NCBI GenBank assembly: GCA_003353945.1
Contig: PIVM01000035.1
Coordinates: 1-43,007, forward strand
Origin: Gammaproteobacteria bacterium
Lineage (GTDB): Bacteria > Pseudomonadota > Gammaproteobacteria > Pseudomonadales > PIVM01
Direction: 5' to 3'
DNA length: 43,007 bases
Position 1 is the first letter of the stretch, and each line of letters begins with the position of its first letter. This document shows, piece by piece, positions 26,884-35,586 of this stretch. The notes under the pieces are model-generated. The model worked only from the letters and a program-made list of their open reading frames with translations. It was not told where the DNA came from and searched no databases. The position numbers and the translations under genes were made by a program.

Positions 26884-28286
26884 AGCGATGTCCGCCCATC
26901 CAATGCATCACGCAAACCATCACCCAACAGATTAAACGACAAAACGGTTAGACTGATCATGGTGGCAGGAAACAATAGTTCATGAGGATGGGTTAACAGC
27001 GTGCGTATACCATCGTTACACATCGATCCCCAGGACGGCGTGGGCGGCACCACACCCAAACCGATAAAGGAAAGAAAAGCTTCGGTAAAAATGGCCGCAG
27101 GAATTGCAAAACTAAAGGAGACCAATAGCACGCTCGCCACATTGGGTAACAGATGCGCCCGAATAATATAAGCATGGCTACCGCCCAACAGTCGGGCCGC
27201 ATCAACGTAGGCTTGCTCTCGCAACTGCAGCACCTGACCACGTACCAGCCGTGCACTATCCGGCCAACTCAATAAAACCAAGGCGATCAACATGGGCAGT
27301 ACACCGCTTTCTCCCGGCCCAATACCAAACATAATCTTAAACAAAATCATGAATAGTAAAAACGGCAAAGCGATAACAAAATCGACAACACGCATCATCC
27401 AATGGTCCACCCAACCCCCCAGATAACCGGACACAGCACCATAAACACAGCCAAAGCCGATAAACAAAAAAGGCGCACATAAACCAATAAATAACGATGT
27501 ACGAGCTCCCTGCATCAGGCGCGCAAAAATATCCCTGCCCAGATAGTCCGTGCCTAATGGATGTGCGGGCAATTCAATCACTTCGCCCTCAATGCCTTGA
27601 TGGTTTTCGTCAATCAATCCTGCTAACTGAGCATCCCAATAACTGATTGCAGGATGAGGGCGCACGAGAATCATTGAACTGTTTTTTGAAATCTCCCGCT
27701 CATCACCGGCAACAACCGAATAGAAATAGTTTTTCTGCTGTAACCCCAGTCGGTCTTCGTAATACAACTGACCGGCATCAACCTGCCCTAGCGGAATACC
27801 CAAATCAAAAGGTCCGGATGGTTCAAGTTCATGACGAAAGATATGGTAAGTGCGCGCACCCGCTATTTTTTGCCAGGCAATGCGAACTCCTTCTGTGTTT
27901 GCTTGCACAGTGCGCAAGCCTGTTACCGCCACCAACTCAGATGCTGGCCTGAATTCAGAATCACTCACCGGCACATGTTCACCGCGCCATGTCCGATTAT
28001 AACCCACCAACTGAGCAGACCGTTTAGCAATGGGTGGCAATGAAATTTCCGCCATATTCTGTCGGGCTGGATCAACAGACCAAAATAACGGGCCTAGCAG
28101 CGTCATCAGTAATACAGAAGCCACAACAGTAGCAGCAAACACAGTGACGGGATTTCTTATCAGCGCCCTGAAAAGAGTGGGTCGCGGTGGCGCCGCAGAT
28201 ACAGTTGATGTTTCAGTCGATGGTTTTTCCAGTAGTTCAAAGTCAACCGCTGAAACGGCTGGTATGGATGCTGATCTGACTGTCAT
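26880..28286 (-). CDS. Peptide ABC transporter permease (OppC/DppC-like) with periplasmic FN3-like insertion
   Basis: The 468-residue permease is much longer than the usual ~300. A cytoplasmic N-terminal tail leads to TM1 (about 46-68), then WSVDPARQNMAEISLPP. Family members normally pass almost directly from here to HPLGTDYLGRD, but that motif only appears at residue 242. The intervening ~155 residues contain a fibronectin-III-like domain (about 117-210: GVRIAWQKIAGARTYHIFRH, YYEDRLG, NYFYSVVAGD, ISKNSSMILVRP). The rest is a normal binding-protein-dependent transport domain with five more TM segments and the EAA loop (QLREQAYVDAARLLGGSHAYIIRAHLLPN). It overlaps oppB-like and oppD-like genes by 4 bp each. 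By topology the insertion faces the periplasm, near the substrate-binding protein docking site. Confidence 0.9.
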   Translation of the reverse strand: MTVRSASIPAVSAVDFELLEKPSTETSTVSAAPPRPTLFRALIRNPVTVFAATVVASVLLMTLLGPLFWSVDPARQNMAEISLPPIAKRSAQLVGYNRTWRGEHVPVSDSEFRPASELVAVTGLRTVQANTEGVRIAWQKIAGARTYHIFRHELEPSGPFDLGIPLGQVDAGQLYYEDRLGLQQKNYFYSVVAGDEREISKNSSMILVRPHPAISYWDAQLAGLIDENHQGIEGEVIELPAHPLGTDYLGRDIFARLMQGARTSLFIGLCAPFLFIGFGCVYGAVSGYLGGWVDHWMMRVVDFVIALPFLLFMILFKIMFGIGPGESGVLPMLIALVLLSWPDSARLVRGQVLQLREQAYVDAARLLGGSHAYIIRAHLLPNVASVLLVSFSFAIPAAIFTEAFLSFIGLGVVPPTPSWGSMCNDGIRTLLTHPHELLFPATMISLTVLSFNLLGDGLRDALDGRTSL

Positions 28287-29227
28287 CGATCAGTCCCCGC
28301 CAGGCGTATACGAGGATCAATGAGACCGTAAAGCAAATCAACAAGCACGACCATCAACACCAGAAAAGAGCCGTAAAACACAGTTGTGCCCATAATCACG
28401 GTATAATCGAGTTGCGCCACTGCTTGCACAAAATAACGACCCAAACCCGGAATAGCAAAAACCTGTTCCACAACAAAACCACCCGTCGTCACCGCCGCCA
28501 CTGCCGGTCCCAAAATCGTAACCACCGGCAATAAGGCGTTACGTAACTGGTGGCGCCAAAAAATTCGAGCTTGCGACAAACCCTTGGCATGCGCGGTGCG
28601 GATAAAATCCGACTTCATCACATCGATCAAATTGGCGCGCATCATGCGCGTAATATAAGCCAATGTGCCCAAACCCAAAATCATCGAAGGCACTAATATA
28701 TGGCTAAAGCTGCCCCAACCGGCGACCGGCAACAAGGGTCGTTCCAGCAGATCATTCAGCCCCAAAATAGCCAGTTGCGCCAATGCTGCAAAAACAAAAC
28801 TGGGCACACTGATAGAGGCAATCACTATGGCCATCACCAAGGCATCAGGCCAACGATGTCGAAAATGTGCGGTAATCGCTCCCAATAATATGCCTCCTAG
28901 AGAAGCAAAGCTTAAAGCCATCACTCCCAGAAGAGCGGATACCGGAAAGTGTTCGCGAATAATATCGTTGACACGTCGATTCTGCTGGGTATAGGAGTAA
29001 CCAAAATCGCCGTGCAAAATCTTGTTAAGATAAATGACATATTGCTGAGGTAAGGGTTTGTCCAAACCGTAATACTGTTGCAGGTTCTGTTTGATTTCAG
29101 CAGGCAAGGCTTTATCACCGCCCAAGGGATCTGCCGGAATCATATGCATGGCAAAAAATGTTGCCGTAATTAAGAACCAGATGGTTAATAAACCAAACAC
29201 TATTCGCTTGAAAAAATAGTTGAACAT
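28283..29227 (-). CDS. Peptide ABC transporter permease (OppB/DppB-like)
   Basis: A 314-residue permease of standard length with six predicted TM segments. The N-terminus MFNYFFKRIVFGLLTIWFLITATFFAMHMIPADPLGG is typical of OppB/DppB, as are the periplasmic stretch LQQYYGLDKPLPQQYVIYLNKILHGDFGYSY and the EAA loop SDFIRTAHAKGLSQARIFWRHQLRNALLP. It pairs with the OppC-like permease to form the membrane channel. It starts 51 bp after the binding-protein gene and overlaps the next gene by 4 bp. Confidence 0.93.
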   Translation of the reverse strand: MFNYFFKRIVFGLLTIWFLITATFFAMHMIPADPLGGDKALPAEIKQNLQQYYGLDKPLPQQYVIYLNKILHGDFGYSYTQQNRRVNDIIREHFPVSALLGVMALSFASLGGILLGAITAHFRHRWPDALVMAIVIASISVPSFVFAALAQLAILGLNDLLERPLLPVAGWGSFSHILVPSMILGLGTLAYITRMMRANLIDVMKSDFIRTAHAKGLSQARIFWRHQLRNALLPVVTILGPAVAAVTTGGFVVEQVFAIPGLGRYFVQAVAQLDYTVIMGTTVFYGSFLVLMVVLVDLLYGLIDPRIRLAGTDR

Positions 29228-29278
29228 AATAGTTTTTCTTGGCTTTTCAGTCTGTAATGTTGTAAAAAGATCAATCTA

Positions 29279-30904
29279 TCAAGGCTTCACGACCTCAGCA
29301 AATCGAAAATTCAAATCGCCGCCAAAACGATAACGTGCCACGCCTTTGAGCTGTGGATGCTGCACATAAATCAACGCACTTTCGAACAAGGGAAGAATAA
29401 CCGCATCGTCACTGATCCGTTTTTGCATATGATCAAAAGCCTGCATGCGCGTTTGCGCATCCAGACTGTTCTGTGCAACCTCAACCCAATGATCATAGTC
29501 AGCGTTACGATACTGTCCTCGATTATTTTGATTCCAGGAGGCAAATAAATCACCAAAGGTCATGGCATCATCATAATCCGGTCCCCAGCCACTGATCGTC
29601 ATATCGAATTCACCGTCATCCTCCTTTGCCCAGAATTGCTTGGCAATCTGGCGATCCAGACGTATCTCCAGACCCAGTGTCATGCGAAACAGATTCTGCA
29701 GATATTCGGCATGACGCAAGGCAGCCGGCGAGTCCGAGGTCAACAACACCAAGGGTGGTATGTCGGTCAAACCCAATTCCTGCTTCGCCTGCACCAACAG
29801 TGCTCTACCTTTTTTCAAACTGATTTCTACCGCAGGCAAGGGGTGCTCATGCCGAAAAGACTCTTTCGCCCCTCGCACACTTTTGGGAAACAGTGAGCGC
29901 CCCGGCAACACGCCTGGGCGAGCCACCACTTTGTTGGTATAGGATTCGGCATCAAACACCGCTTGCATGGCGCGCCGAAAAGACCGGTTCGATGTTAAAT
30001 GCCCTTTTCGCAAATTAAAACGCACAAAATACAAATACCCGGTCGGAAACTTGTGCATCTGCAAGCGGCTTTGCAGTGCAGTCTGTAATGTTTCGGCGCC
30101 TAAATCGGTGATGGCAATTTCATCATTCTTAAACAGATTCAATAAAGCACCCGTATCACTGGTAATATGGTCAATATTAATCTGCTTCAGTCGTATGACT
30201 TTCTGATCCCAATAACGAGGATTTTTCTTCAAACGAAGCGAGGCACCATGCACCCACTGTTCCAGTGTGAACGGACCGTTAAACAGTAAATTATTCGCAT
30301 CGGCAGCGTAACGTTTGCCTTGCGCATCAACAAAATCCTGTCGCTGCGGGAAATAGGTGGGAAAGGCCATCAAACTGAAAAAATAGGCACAGGGTCGCTC
30401 CAGTTCCACCAGCAACTCATGATCGGACACCGCCTTTACACCCAGCGCCGAAGGCGGTAACTCACCACGATTGATCGCCCTTGCGTTTTTAACCGGGTAC
30501 ATCAAAAACGCATAGGAAGAGGCATTGGCCGGATCGACCACCCGACGCCAGGCGTGGACAAAATCCGCTGCCGTCACCGCCTGCCCATCACTCCAGCGAG
30601 CATTCTGCCTCAATTGAAAACGCACCTGCTTATCATCCATCTCCCATTGCAGCGCAACTGCTGCCGTCAAATCACCCTGCTGGTCGTAACGTAGCAAACC
30701 CTCATTGATATGCGACAACACGAGTATGCTAATGGAGTCGGTTGTTTTTGCACTATCCAGATTGGGGGGCTCGGCGGTTAAGGCAATGGCAATGCGCTGC
30801 TGCTCATAATCAACAGCTGCTGCCAACAACGTTGAAGAAAATAGGCACAGAAATAAATATACTGCCAAGGGATTGATAGGATACCGATGCAGCAATTGAT
30901 ACAC
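29279..30904 (-). CDS. Peptide ABC transporter substrate-binding protein (OppA/DppA-like)
   Basis: A 541-residue periplasmic solute-binding protein of family 5. A signal peptide with hydrophobic core LAVYLFLCLFSSTLLAAAV spans the first ~31 residues. The mature part opens with IALTAEPPNLDSAKTTDS, then VRFQLRQNARWSDGQAVTAADFVHAWRRVVDP, the family signature region, and later DMTISGWGPDYDDAMTFGDLF and YRNADYDHWVEVAQNSLD, as in OppA/MppA-type proteins. The start appears to be GTG at 30904. It is the first gene of the five-gene operon, divergent from mnmD. Oligopeptides are the likely but unproven substrate. Confidence 0.92.
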   Translation of the reverse strand: MYQLLHRYPINPLAVYLFLCLFSSTLLAAAVDYEQQRIAIALTAEPPNLDSAKTTDSISILVLSHINEGLLRYDQQGDLTAAVALQWEMDDKQVRFQLRQNARWSDGQAVTAADFVHAWRRVVDPANASSYAFLMYPVKNARAINRGELPPSALGVKAVSDHELLVELERPCAYFFSLMAFPTYFPQRQDFVDAQGKRYAADANNLLFNGPFTLEQWVHGASLRLKKNPRYWDQKVIRLKQINIDHITSDTGALLNLFKNDEIAITDLGAETLQTALQSRLQMHKFPTGYLYFVRFNLRKGHLTSNRSFRRAMQAVFDAESYTNKVVARPGVLPGRSLFPKSVRGAKESFRHEHPLPAVEISLKKGRALLVQAKQELGLTDIPPLVLLTSDSPAALRHAEYLQNLFRMTLGLEIRLDRQIAKQFWAKEDDGEFDMTISGWGPDYDDAMTFGDLFASWNQNNRGQYRNADYDHWVEVAQNSLDAQTRMQAFDHMQKRISDDAVILPLFESALIYVQHPQLKGVARYRFGGDLNFRFAEVVKP

Positions 30905-30949
30905 TAGGCAGCTCTCTGATTAATCATTAGCTTTGGTATTGTTGTTTTC

Positions 30950-31738
30950 ATGAACGATTCTGATCCATCAACGCATTTTGCCAATATCCGCTGGGGTGAG
31001 CAACGAACCCCTATTTCAACACAATTTGAGGATGTATATTTCTCTCAATTCGACGGTCTGGCAGAAACGCAATATGTTTTCATCCACCATAACCGATTAA
31101 AAGAGCGCTGGGAACGGCTTGACACAAGTTCCACATGCCAATTTATTATCGCTGAAACCGGCTTTGGCACGGGGCTGAATTTTCTCGCAAGCTGCCAGGC
31201 CTGGCAGCAGTATGCACCGGCAGATGCCAAACTGCATTTTATCTCAATGGAAAAATATCCTCTGCACCACAATGACCTGCAAACAGCCCTGTCTCATTGG
31301 CCAAGCTTACAAGTATTGAGTCAACAGCTGATGAAAGACTATCCAAGCGAATTTTTCGAAGGCCACCACTTTGAAGGTCTCCACTTTGAAGGTCTCCACG
31401 CAATCACAATCAATAACATCACCTTGCATTTATTAATCGGTGATATCGCTGATTGCCTGCCAAAACTGGCCACTGGCGCTTACCCTATTATTGGCGATAA
31501 TAGTACCCTCAAGGTCGATGCCTGGTTCCTTGACGGTTTCGCGCCCGCAAAAAATCCCGACATGTGGACCAAGACATTATTTGACACTATGCAGGCCTTA
31601 AGCCGACCCGGTTCAAGCTTTGCCACCTTCACAGCAGCTGGAGCGGTCCGGCGTGAATTACAAGCCAGCGGCTTCCAGGTGGAAAAAGTCCCCGGCTTTG
31701 GTCAAAAACGCGAGATGCTCTGTGGCGAAAAGTCCTAA
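30950..31738 (+). CDS. mnmD: tRNA 5-methylaminomethyl-2-thiouridine methyltransferase (stand-alone MnmD)
   Basis: This 262-residue protein matches the N-terminal methyltransferase domain of MnmC, which converts nm5(s2)U to mnm5(s2)U at the wobble position of tRNAs. The SAM-binding motif ETGFGTGLNFL lies at 69-79, DAWFLDGFAPAKNPDMW at 190-206 and GFGQKREMLCG close to the C-terminus. Most gammaproteobacterial MnmC proteins continue into a FAD-dependent oxidase domain (~650 residues in all); here the protein stops right after the methyltransferase domain. Residues FEGHHFEGLHFEGLH contain an in-frame 15-bp tandem duplication. Confidence 0.88.
   Translation: MNDSDPSTHFANIRWGEQRTPISTQFEDVYFSQFDGLAETQYVFIHHNRLKERWERLDTSSTCQFIIAETGFGTGLNFLASCQAWQQYAPADAKLHFISMEKYPLHHNDLQTALSHWPSLQVLSQQLMKDYPSEFFEGHHFEGLHFEGLHAITINNITLHLLIGDIADCLPKLATGAYPIIGDNSTLKVDAWFLDGFAPAKNPDMWTKTLFDTMQALSRPGSSFATFTAAGAVRRELQASGFQVEKVPGFGQKREMLCGEKS
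31366..31395. repeat. In-frame 15-bp tandem duplication within mnmD
   Basis: CCACTTTGAAGGTCT occurs twice in tandem and is followed by CCAC, with a degenerate copy before it. It adds five residues (HFEGL) to a surface-exposed-looking loop of MnmD. Confidence 0.85.
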
Positions 31739-31751
31739 CTGGATGAAGCAT

Positions 31752-32579
31752 TTAACTGTCGGAAAACGCTGTCTTTTCACCTTTTACATAGCATTGTTGC
31801 CAGTCATCCAGAAATAGCTGATAACCCAAATATCCAAAAATTAGAGGGAAGACGAAATATTGGTATTGAGTCCAAACTAACGCAAGCAAAATATCAGCTA
31901 CCCCGCCTGGCATATTTTCAAAATTGGCAAATACTTCCGAAAAAGAAAAAACAAATGTTGCAGCAGCAGGAGCACCACAACTGAGCACGGGCACTAAATA
32001 GCGAAAAGGTGAACGCTTTTTATTTAGATAGAAAAAGTAGATTGTTGATAACACATTCGCAAAAGCATAAATTTCTATAGTGTAGAAAGTAGAATTATGA
32101 TTGACCGTACGCAAGTCAACGGAGCTAAAAGAAGCAAGCATCCACCAATACATATGTAATAGGTTCTCTCGCATGTAATCGGTATACGTCAGCACATCAT
32201 CTATGCTGTTAAGATTACTAAAAACAAAAGGAGAAAAAATCACCCAAGGGATTTCCCAAAATATATTCGTTATGGCATAAGACAGCATCCATATCACCAG
32301 GCAGTCATGGTATAGACCCATTTTTGACCGGCTTTCGTTTTTTTGCGCCAATAAAGCTAATAGCCATCCATTTAGCCAGATACTGATCCCATACAGCGAT
32401 ATTTTTGTACTGAATAGGAAATCAAATACCCCGAAATAAAACAAAAAGGCGCACACCCCCACGCCACCCCACCAAAATAGAGTCCATAGCAAAAAACGCT
32501 GTTGCGAAGTTTGGGAAATAGAACGATCAATGGGCTGACCCACCATTTTAAGATCTGCTGCTTGTGCTGAAAGGTTCAT
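31752..32579 (-). CDS. Hypothetical polytopic membrane protein
   Basis: A 275-residue protein with about six or seven hydrophobic segments (for example LLWTLFWWGGVGVCAFLFYFGVF and YFVFPLIFGYLGYQLFL). The segment WMLSYAITNIFWEIPWVIFSPFVF has acidic and aromatic residues inside a membrane helix, somewhat like emopamil-binding/EXPERA-type proteins, but I cannot assign it. ATG 32579 is preferred over an upstream in-frame GTG (32588) because AAAGG lies eight bases before it. It is convergent with mnmD (13-bp gap). Confidence 0.65.
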   Translation of the reverse strand: MNLSAQAADLKMVGQPIDRSISQTSQQRFLLWTLFWWGGVGVCAFLFYFGVFDFLFSTKISLYGISIWLNGWLLALLAQKNESRSKMGLYHDCLVIWMLSYAITNIFWEIPWVIFSPFVFSNLNSIDDVLTYTDYMRENLLHMYWWMLASFSSVDLRTVNHNSTFYTIEIYAFANVLSTIYFFYLNKKRSPFRYLVPVLSCGAPAAATFVFSFSEVFANFENMPGGVADILLALVWTQYQYFVFPLIFGYLGYQLFLDDWQQCYVKGEKTAFSDS

Positions 32580-32884
32580 AATTATCACCTTTTGTTTATT
32601 TTACAGAATGTAAGTTTAAAGTCTTTTTAAACCGACGTCTATTAATTGATTGAGTATCTTAAGATATGAAAGCGGTTAAATAGAGATTCACTTCACTCAA
32701 CATTTCACAGAGAATCAAAAGTCAGCGGATCAAAACCGACCCATGATCCGGATATTGCGCACAACGCAAAAGTGATGTGAACTAGCAGAGTCTTCGCGGG
32801 TTCGAGCCGCAGCAAGCAAAGCTTGCTGCGACAACGTTCGGGGCAAAGCGACAGCTATTACTACCTACCACCTACTACACCTGC
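32580..32884. other. Intergenic region with a strong hairpin
   Basis: This ~305-bp region is upstream of the membrane-protein gene and downstream of the TetR gene (both on the minus strand). It contains the perfect hairpin at 32808-32830 and a pyrimidine/ACC-rich low-complexity stretch around 32855-32890. No gene is seen. Confidence 0.4.
32808..32830. repeat. Perfect 10-bp inverted repeat (hairpin)
   Basis: CGCAGCAAGC and GCTTGCTGCG are separated by AAA. There is no adjacent U tract on either strand, so it is not a standard intrinsic terminator; it may still help end TetR transcription or be a palindromic intergenic repeat. Confidence 0.6.
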
Positions 32885-33511
32885 CTACACCCGCAACTCA
32901 CCATTAGCAAATAATTTGGACACCATCATCCAACAAGCTTCCTTGGCTTCCTTTTTCGATTTCGCCGTCAATCCCTTATTAATCGCATCATGCACAATCC
33001 ATTGATTGGCAACCATGATCGCTTTGAAATAAATAATGGCGACGGATTTATTTTTTTTGATACCGGCCGAGTGAAGTAATGTTTTCGCAATATTGTCAAA
33101 TGCAGCATTGATAACCGCGTGAGCTGGAGAATTTGGATCCCCCGCTTCTCGAAACAGCAAGTCGGCTAGCTCAGACTGTTTGAATATGGCCTCATACACT
33201 TCTTCTAATGAGGCTTTAATCCATTCCAGCCCCTTACCGGGCTCATCGAAATGGCGTAGTAAAATATCTTCAACCGCCCGATTCACTGAGCTTTGATACA
33301 GTTCTTCAAGCAACGCATCTTTATCTTTGAAACAGCGATAAAACGTGGGTCGAGTGATATCCGCTTGTTGGCAAATCTGGGAAATGGATACGGTTTTTGT
33401 GCCGTGCTGGCAAAATAAAGCGACAGCAACCTTTAAGATACTGCTCCTCTGCTCGGTTTGTCCGGGGCGTTTTTTGCTGCGCCCATCAATATTTACGGCT
33501 GATTCGTTCAT
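32885..33511 (-). CDS. TetR/AcrR family transcriptional regulator
   Basis: A 208-residue repressor-type protein. The N-terminal HTH is clear: ILKVAVALFCQHGTKTVSISQICQQADITRPTFYRCFKDKDALLEELY (about residues 25-72). The C-terminal ligand-binding domain is not identifiable further. It is divergent from an SDR gene, and a short dyad (TTACATCATGTAA) sits just upstream of its own start, the expected place for its operator. The ligand is unknown. No strong ribosome-binding site precedes the ATG. Confidence 0.88.
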   Translation of the reverse strand: MNESAVNIDGRSKKRPGQTEQRSSILKVAVALFCQHGTKTVSISQICQQADITRPTFYRCFKDKDALLEELYQSSVNRAVEDILLRHFDEPGKGLEWIKASLEEVYEAIFKQSELADLLFREAGDPNSPAHAVINAAFDNIAKTLLHSAGIKKNKSVAIIYFKAIMVANQWIVHDAINKGLTAKSKKEAKEACWMMVSKLFANGELRV

Positions 33512-33553
33512 AGCGAGCTATTTTAGGGCAGTTCTGAGCATTTGCAAACAATG

Positions 33554-33566
33554 TTACATCATGTAA
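33554..33566. promoter_or_regulatory. Candidate TetR operator
   Basis: TTACATCATGTAA is a perfect dyad about the central C, with further symmetric bases outside. It lies 42 bp upstream of the TetR start and 86 bp upstream of the divergent SDR start, a standard position for an autoregulatory site controlling both genes. Confidence 0.5.
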
Positions 33567-33652
33567 TATAAATTAAACATGAGACGCTTATTTCCACGAT
33601 CCTAAACCACCGGTTGGATGTTGCTGATCAGGTAAAAGCAGAGAGTTAATTT

Positions 33653-34417
33653 ATGAGTAAGATTGCATGCATCACGGGTGCGAGCGAGGGCTTAGGCAGA
33701 GTCTTCGCTCAACAGCTAGCGACCCAAGGATTTCAAACCATCAATATCGCACGCAACGAACAACGCTTAAAAGAATTGGTGGCTGAACTCGGGGAAGGCC
33801 ACCGCTATCATGTTGCGGATCTAAGTGATCGCAGTGGGATCGCGAGCTGTGTAGAGTTGATCAAAGAAAACCGTATCAACGTGCTGGTTAACAATGCGGG
33901 ATTTAGTCAATTTGGGCTATTTCGCGATGCCGACATTGATCAACAGAGCGATATTTTAACGGTAAATTGCGCCGCCATTATGCAGCTTTCCCACGCGTTT
34001 TTGCGGCATGCGACAGCTGGCGACGCAATGATAAATTTATCATCGATTACCAACTACCTAACCACCCCAATTCAACCCACTTACTGCGCAACAAAATGTT
34101 TTATTGCCTCGTTTTCAGAATCGCTTTGGTATCAAGAGCGAAGTCGCGATGTTTATGTGCAAGCGCTACTTCCAGGAATAACTAGAACACAGTTCATTGA
34201 ACGATCAAGCGATATCGATGGCTTTAAAAAGAAGTTAATGGATGTGATTTCGCAGTCGCCAGAAACCGTTGTCGCAACGGCAATGAAAGCGGTCAATAAA
34301 CGACGTCAACCCGTGGTAATACCCGGTATGAGCAATAAACTATTAGCAATATTGCTACCCCTGCTACCCAGAAAATGGACGGTGTGGATGCTTGGGAAAG
34401 TCGGTGATTTGGCTTGA
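33653..34417 (+). CDS. SDR family NAD(P)-dependent oxidoreductase
   Basis: A 254-residue short-chain dehydrogenase: Rossmann TGASEGLGR near the N-terminus, NIARNEQRLKELV after the second strand (the Arg suggests NADP(H)), NNAG near residue 83, a catalytic Ser in NLSSIT, and YCATK (Y144, K148). LLPGITRTQF follows as in SDRs of the DltE/YqjQ type. The last ~35 residues (LLAILLPLLPRKWTVWML) are hydrophobic and may associate with the membrane. GAGAG seven bases before the ATG supports the start. Probably regulated by the divergent TetR. Confidence 0.87.
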   Translation: MSKIACITGASEGLGRVFAQQLATQGFQTINIARNEQRLKELVAELGEGHRYHVADLSDRSGIASCVELIKENRINVLVNNAGFSQFGLFRDADIDQQSDILTVNCAAIMQLSHAFLRHATAGDAMINLSSITNYLTTPIQPTYCATKCFIASFSESLWYQERSRDVYVQALLPGITRTQFIERSSDIDGFKKKLMDVISQSPETVVATAMKAVNKRRQPVVIPGMSNKLLAILLPLLPRKWTVWMLGKVGDLA

Positions 34418-34796
34418 TTATCGGGTTAATCCTATCTGATTAATTTTAAGAAATGAGTTTGAGCAACAGCTTTTCTGGTAATTTGTGATAAATATCTCTA
34501 TGGCAATGGTCTGCTTACTTATCCTGCATGGGAGGCAAAGCCTGAATTATTGGGTCTGCAGCCAATAGATTTACGATCTCGGAGTGAATTGGTTCTCCTT
34601 GCGTTGTTTCCAAATTAGCCAGATCGCATGCATATTGCCCCGCTTCTACATATTCGCCATAGAAGAGGCAATAGCGCGTGAGTAATTAAGCTCTGTTCGT
34701 TGTCCAATTATTTTGTCTACAATGAAATCAATGGGGGGTCACCATTCAGAGAGCGACCAAAGACTCACACCGCTTAGTTAACATGGAGAGGACACA
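34418..34796. other. Intergenic region with a possible gene remnant
   Basis: No complete gene is present in these 379 bp. A protein-like open frame on the minus strand (34515-34685) is listed separately. GGAGAGGAC just before 34797 is the ribosome-binding site of the peroxiredoxin-like gene. Confidence 0.4.
34515..34685 (-). pseudogene. Possible C-terminal remnant of a decayed gene
   Basis: A 56-codon open frame on the minus strand, bounded upstream by a stop codon and lacking an ATG, encodes a protein-like sequence (YGEYVEAGQYACDLANLETT ... LLAADPIIQALPPMQDK). It could be the tail of a truncated gene. The family is not recognised; chance cannot be excluded. Confidence 0.25.
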
Positions 34797-35435
34797 ATGA
34801 CCACACTCACGCAGGAAATCGTAAACTTTCAGGAAAGTATGGCGCCACAGCTACCGGCTGAAGTACTTGAGGCTCTGCTCACGGCAACCGATGAGCTGGT
34901 AAAAAGCGACATCGTAAAAAAGGGGCTTAAAGTTGGCGATACCTTCCCGGATTTTTCGCTATTTAACGCCAAGGGTGAAGAGGTTTCGTTAAAATCCCTT
35001 CTTGAAAAAGGGCCTTTAATTGTCAGCTTTTATCGGGGTGGCTGGTGCCCTTACTGCAGTCTTGAACTCCATGCCTACCAACGCTCGATGGAAGCGATAA
35101 GAGATCGAGGAGCAACTCTGGTTGCGATCTCCCCTCAGCTGCCCGACGACTCACTCAGCGCCTCGGAAAAAGAAGCGCTCGAATTTGAAGTATTAAGCGA
35201 TGCAGGAAATGAGCTGTCAAACGCCGTCGGCCTGGTCTTTGAGCTGGCTGAACAACTCAAGCCTATCTATACCAATTTTGGTTTTGAACTGCCAAAGTGT
35301 AATGGTGATGACAGCTGGACATTGCCAATACCAGCAACCTATGTGGTCAAACCCAATGCTGTGATCAGTTACGCTTATGTCAATGCCGATTACACCCAAC
35401 GGGCAGAGCCTGAAGAGGTTATTGCTCAGCTATAA
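34797..35435 (+). CDS. Peroxiredoxin-like AhpC/TSA family protein
   Basis: A 212-residue thioredoxin-fold protein. LKVGDTFPDFSLFNAKGEEVSL opens the AhpC/TSA domain (about residue 43). The active-site segment SFYRGGWCPYCSLELHAYQ has C84 and C87 in a CPYC arrangement, and PATYVVKPNAVISYAYVNADYTQRAEPEEV is the C-terminal part of the fold. Proteins of this branch are annotated as peroxiredoxin-like or alkyl hydroperoxide reductase/thiol-specific antioxidant family; they probably reduce peroxides using the first Cys. GGAGAGGA upstream supports the start. It appears monocistronic. Confidence 0.85.
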   Translation: MTTLTQEIVNFQESMAPQLPAEVLEALLTATDELVKSDIVKKGLKVGDTFPDFSLFNAKGEEVSLKSLLEKGPLIVSFYRGGWCPYCSLELHAYQRSMEAIRDRGATLVAISPQLPDDSLSASEKEALEFEVLSDAGNELSNAVGLVFELAEQLKPIYTNFGFELPKCNGDDSWTLPIPATYVVKPNAVISYAYVNADYTQRAEPEEVIAQL

Positions 35436-35586
35436 AATATTTTCCTGAAATCAAGGATGGAGTTAAGGTGGATTTTCAATCCGTTAAAACGTAGCTGCTC
35501 AAACGACCGGAAACAACAGGGAACTGGCAGCGCCTTCAACTGCGCTGGTTCAAATCGGTGGGGCAGTTATCAGTGCAAATCGATAT

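Noticed and set aside
35510-35560. CAGCGC/GCGCTG hairpin as terminator between the peroxiredoxin-like and SWIM genes
   Set aside because: The stem is only six clean base pairs and no U tract follows on either strand.
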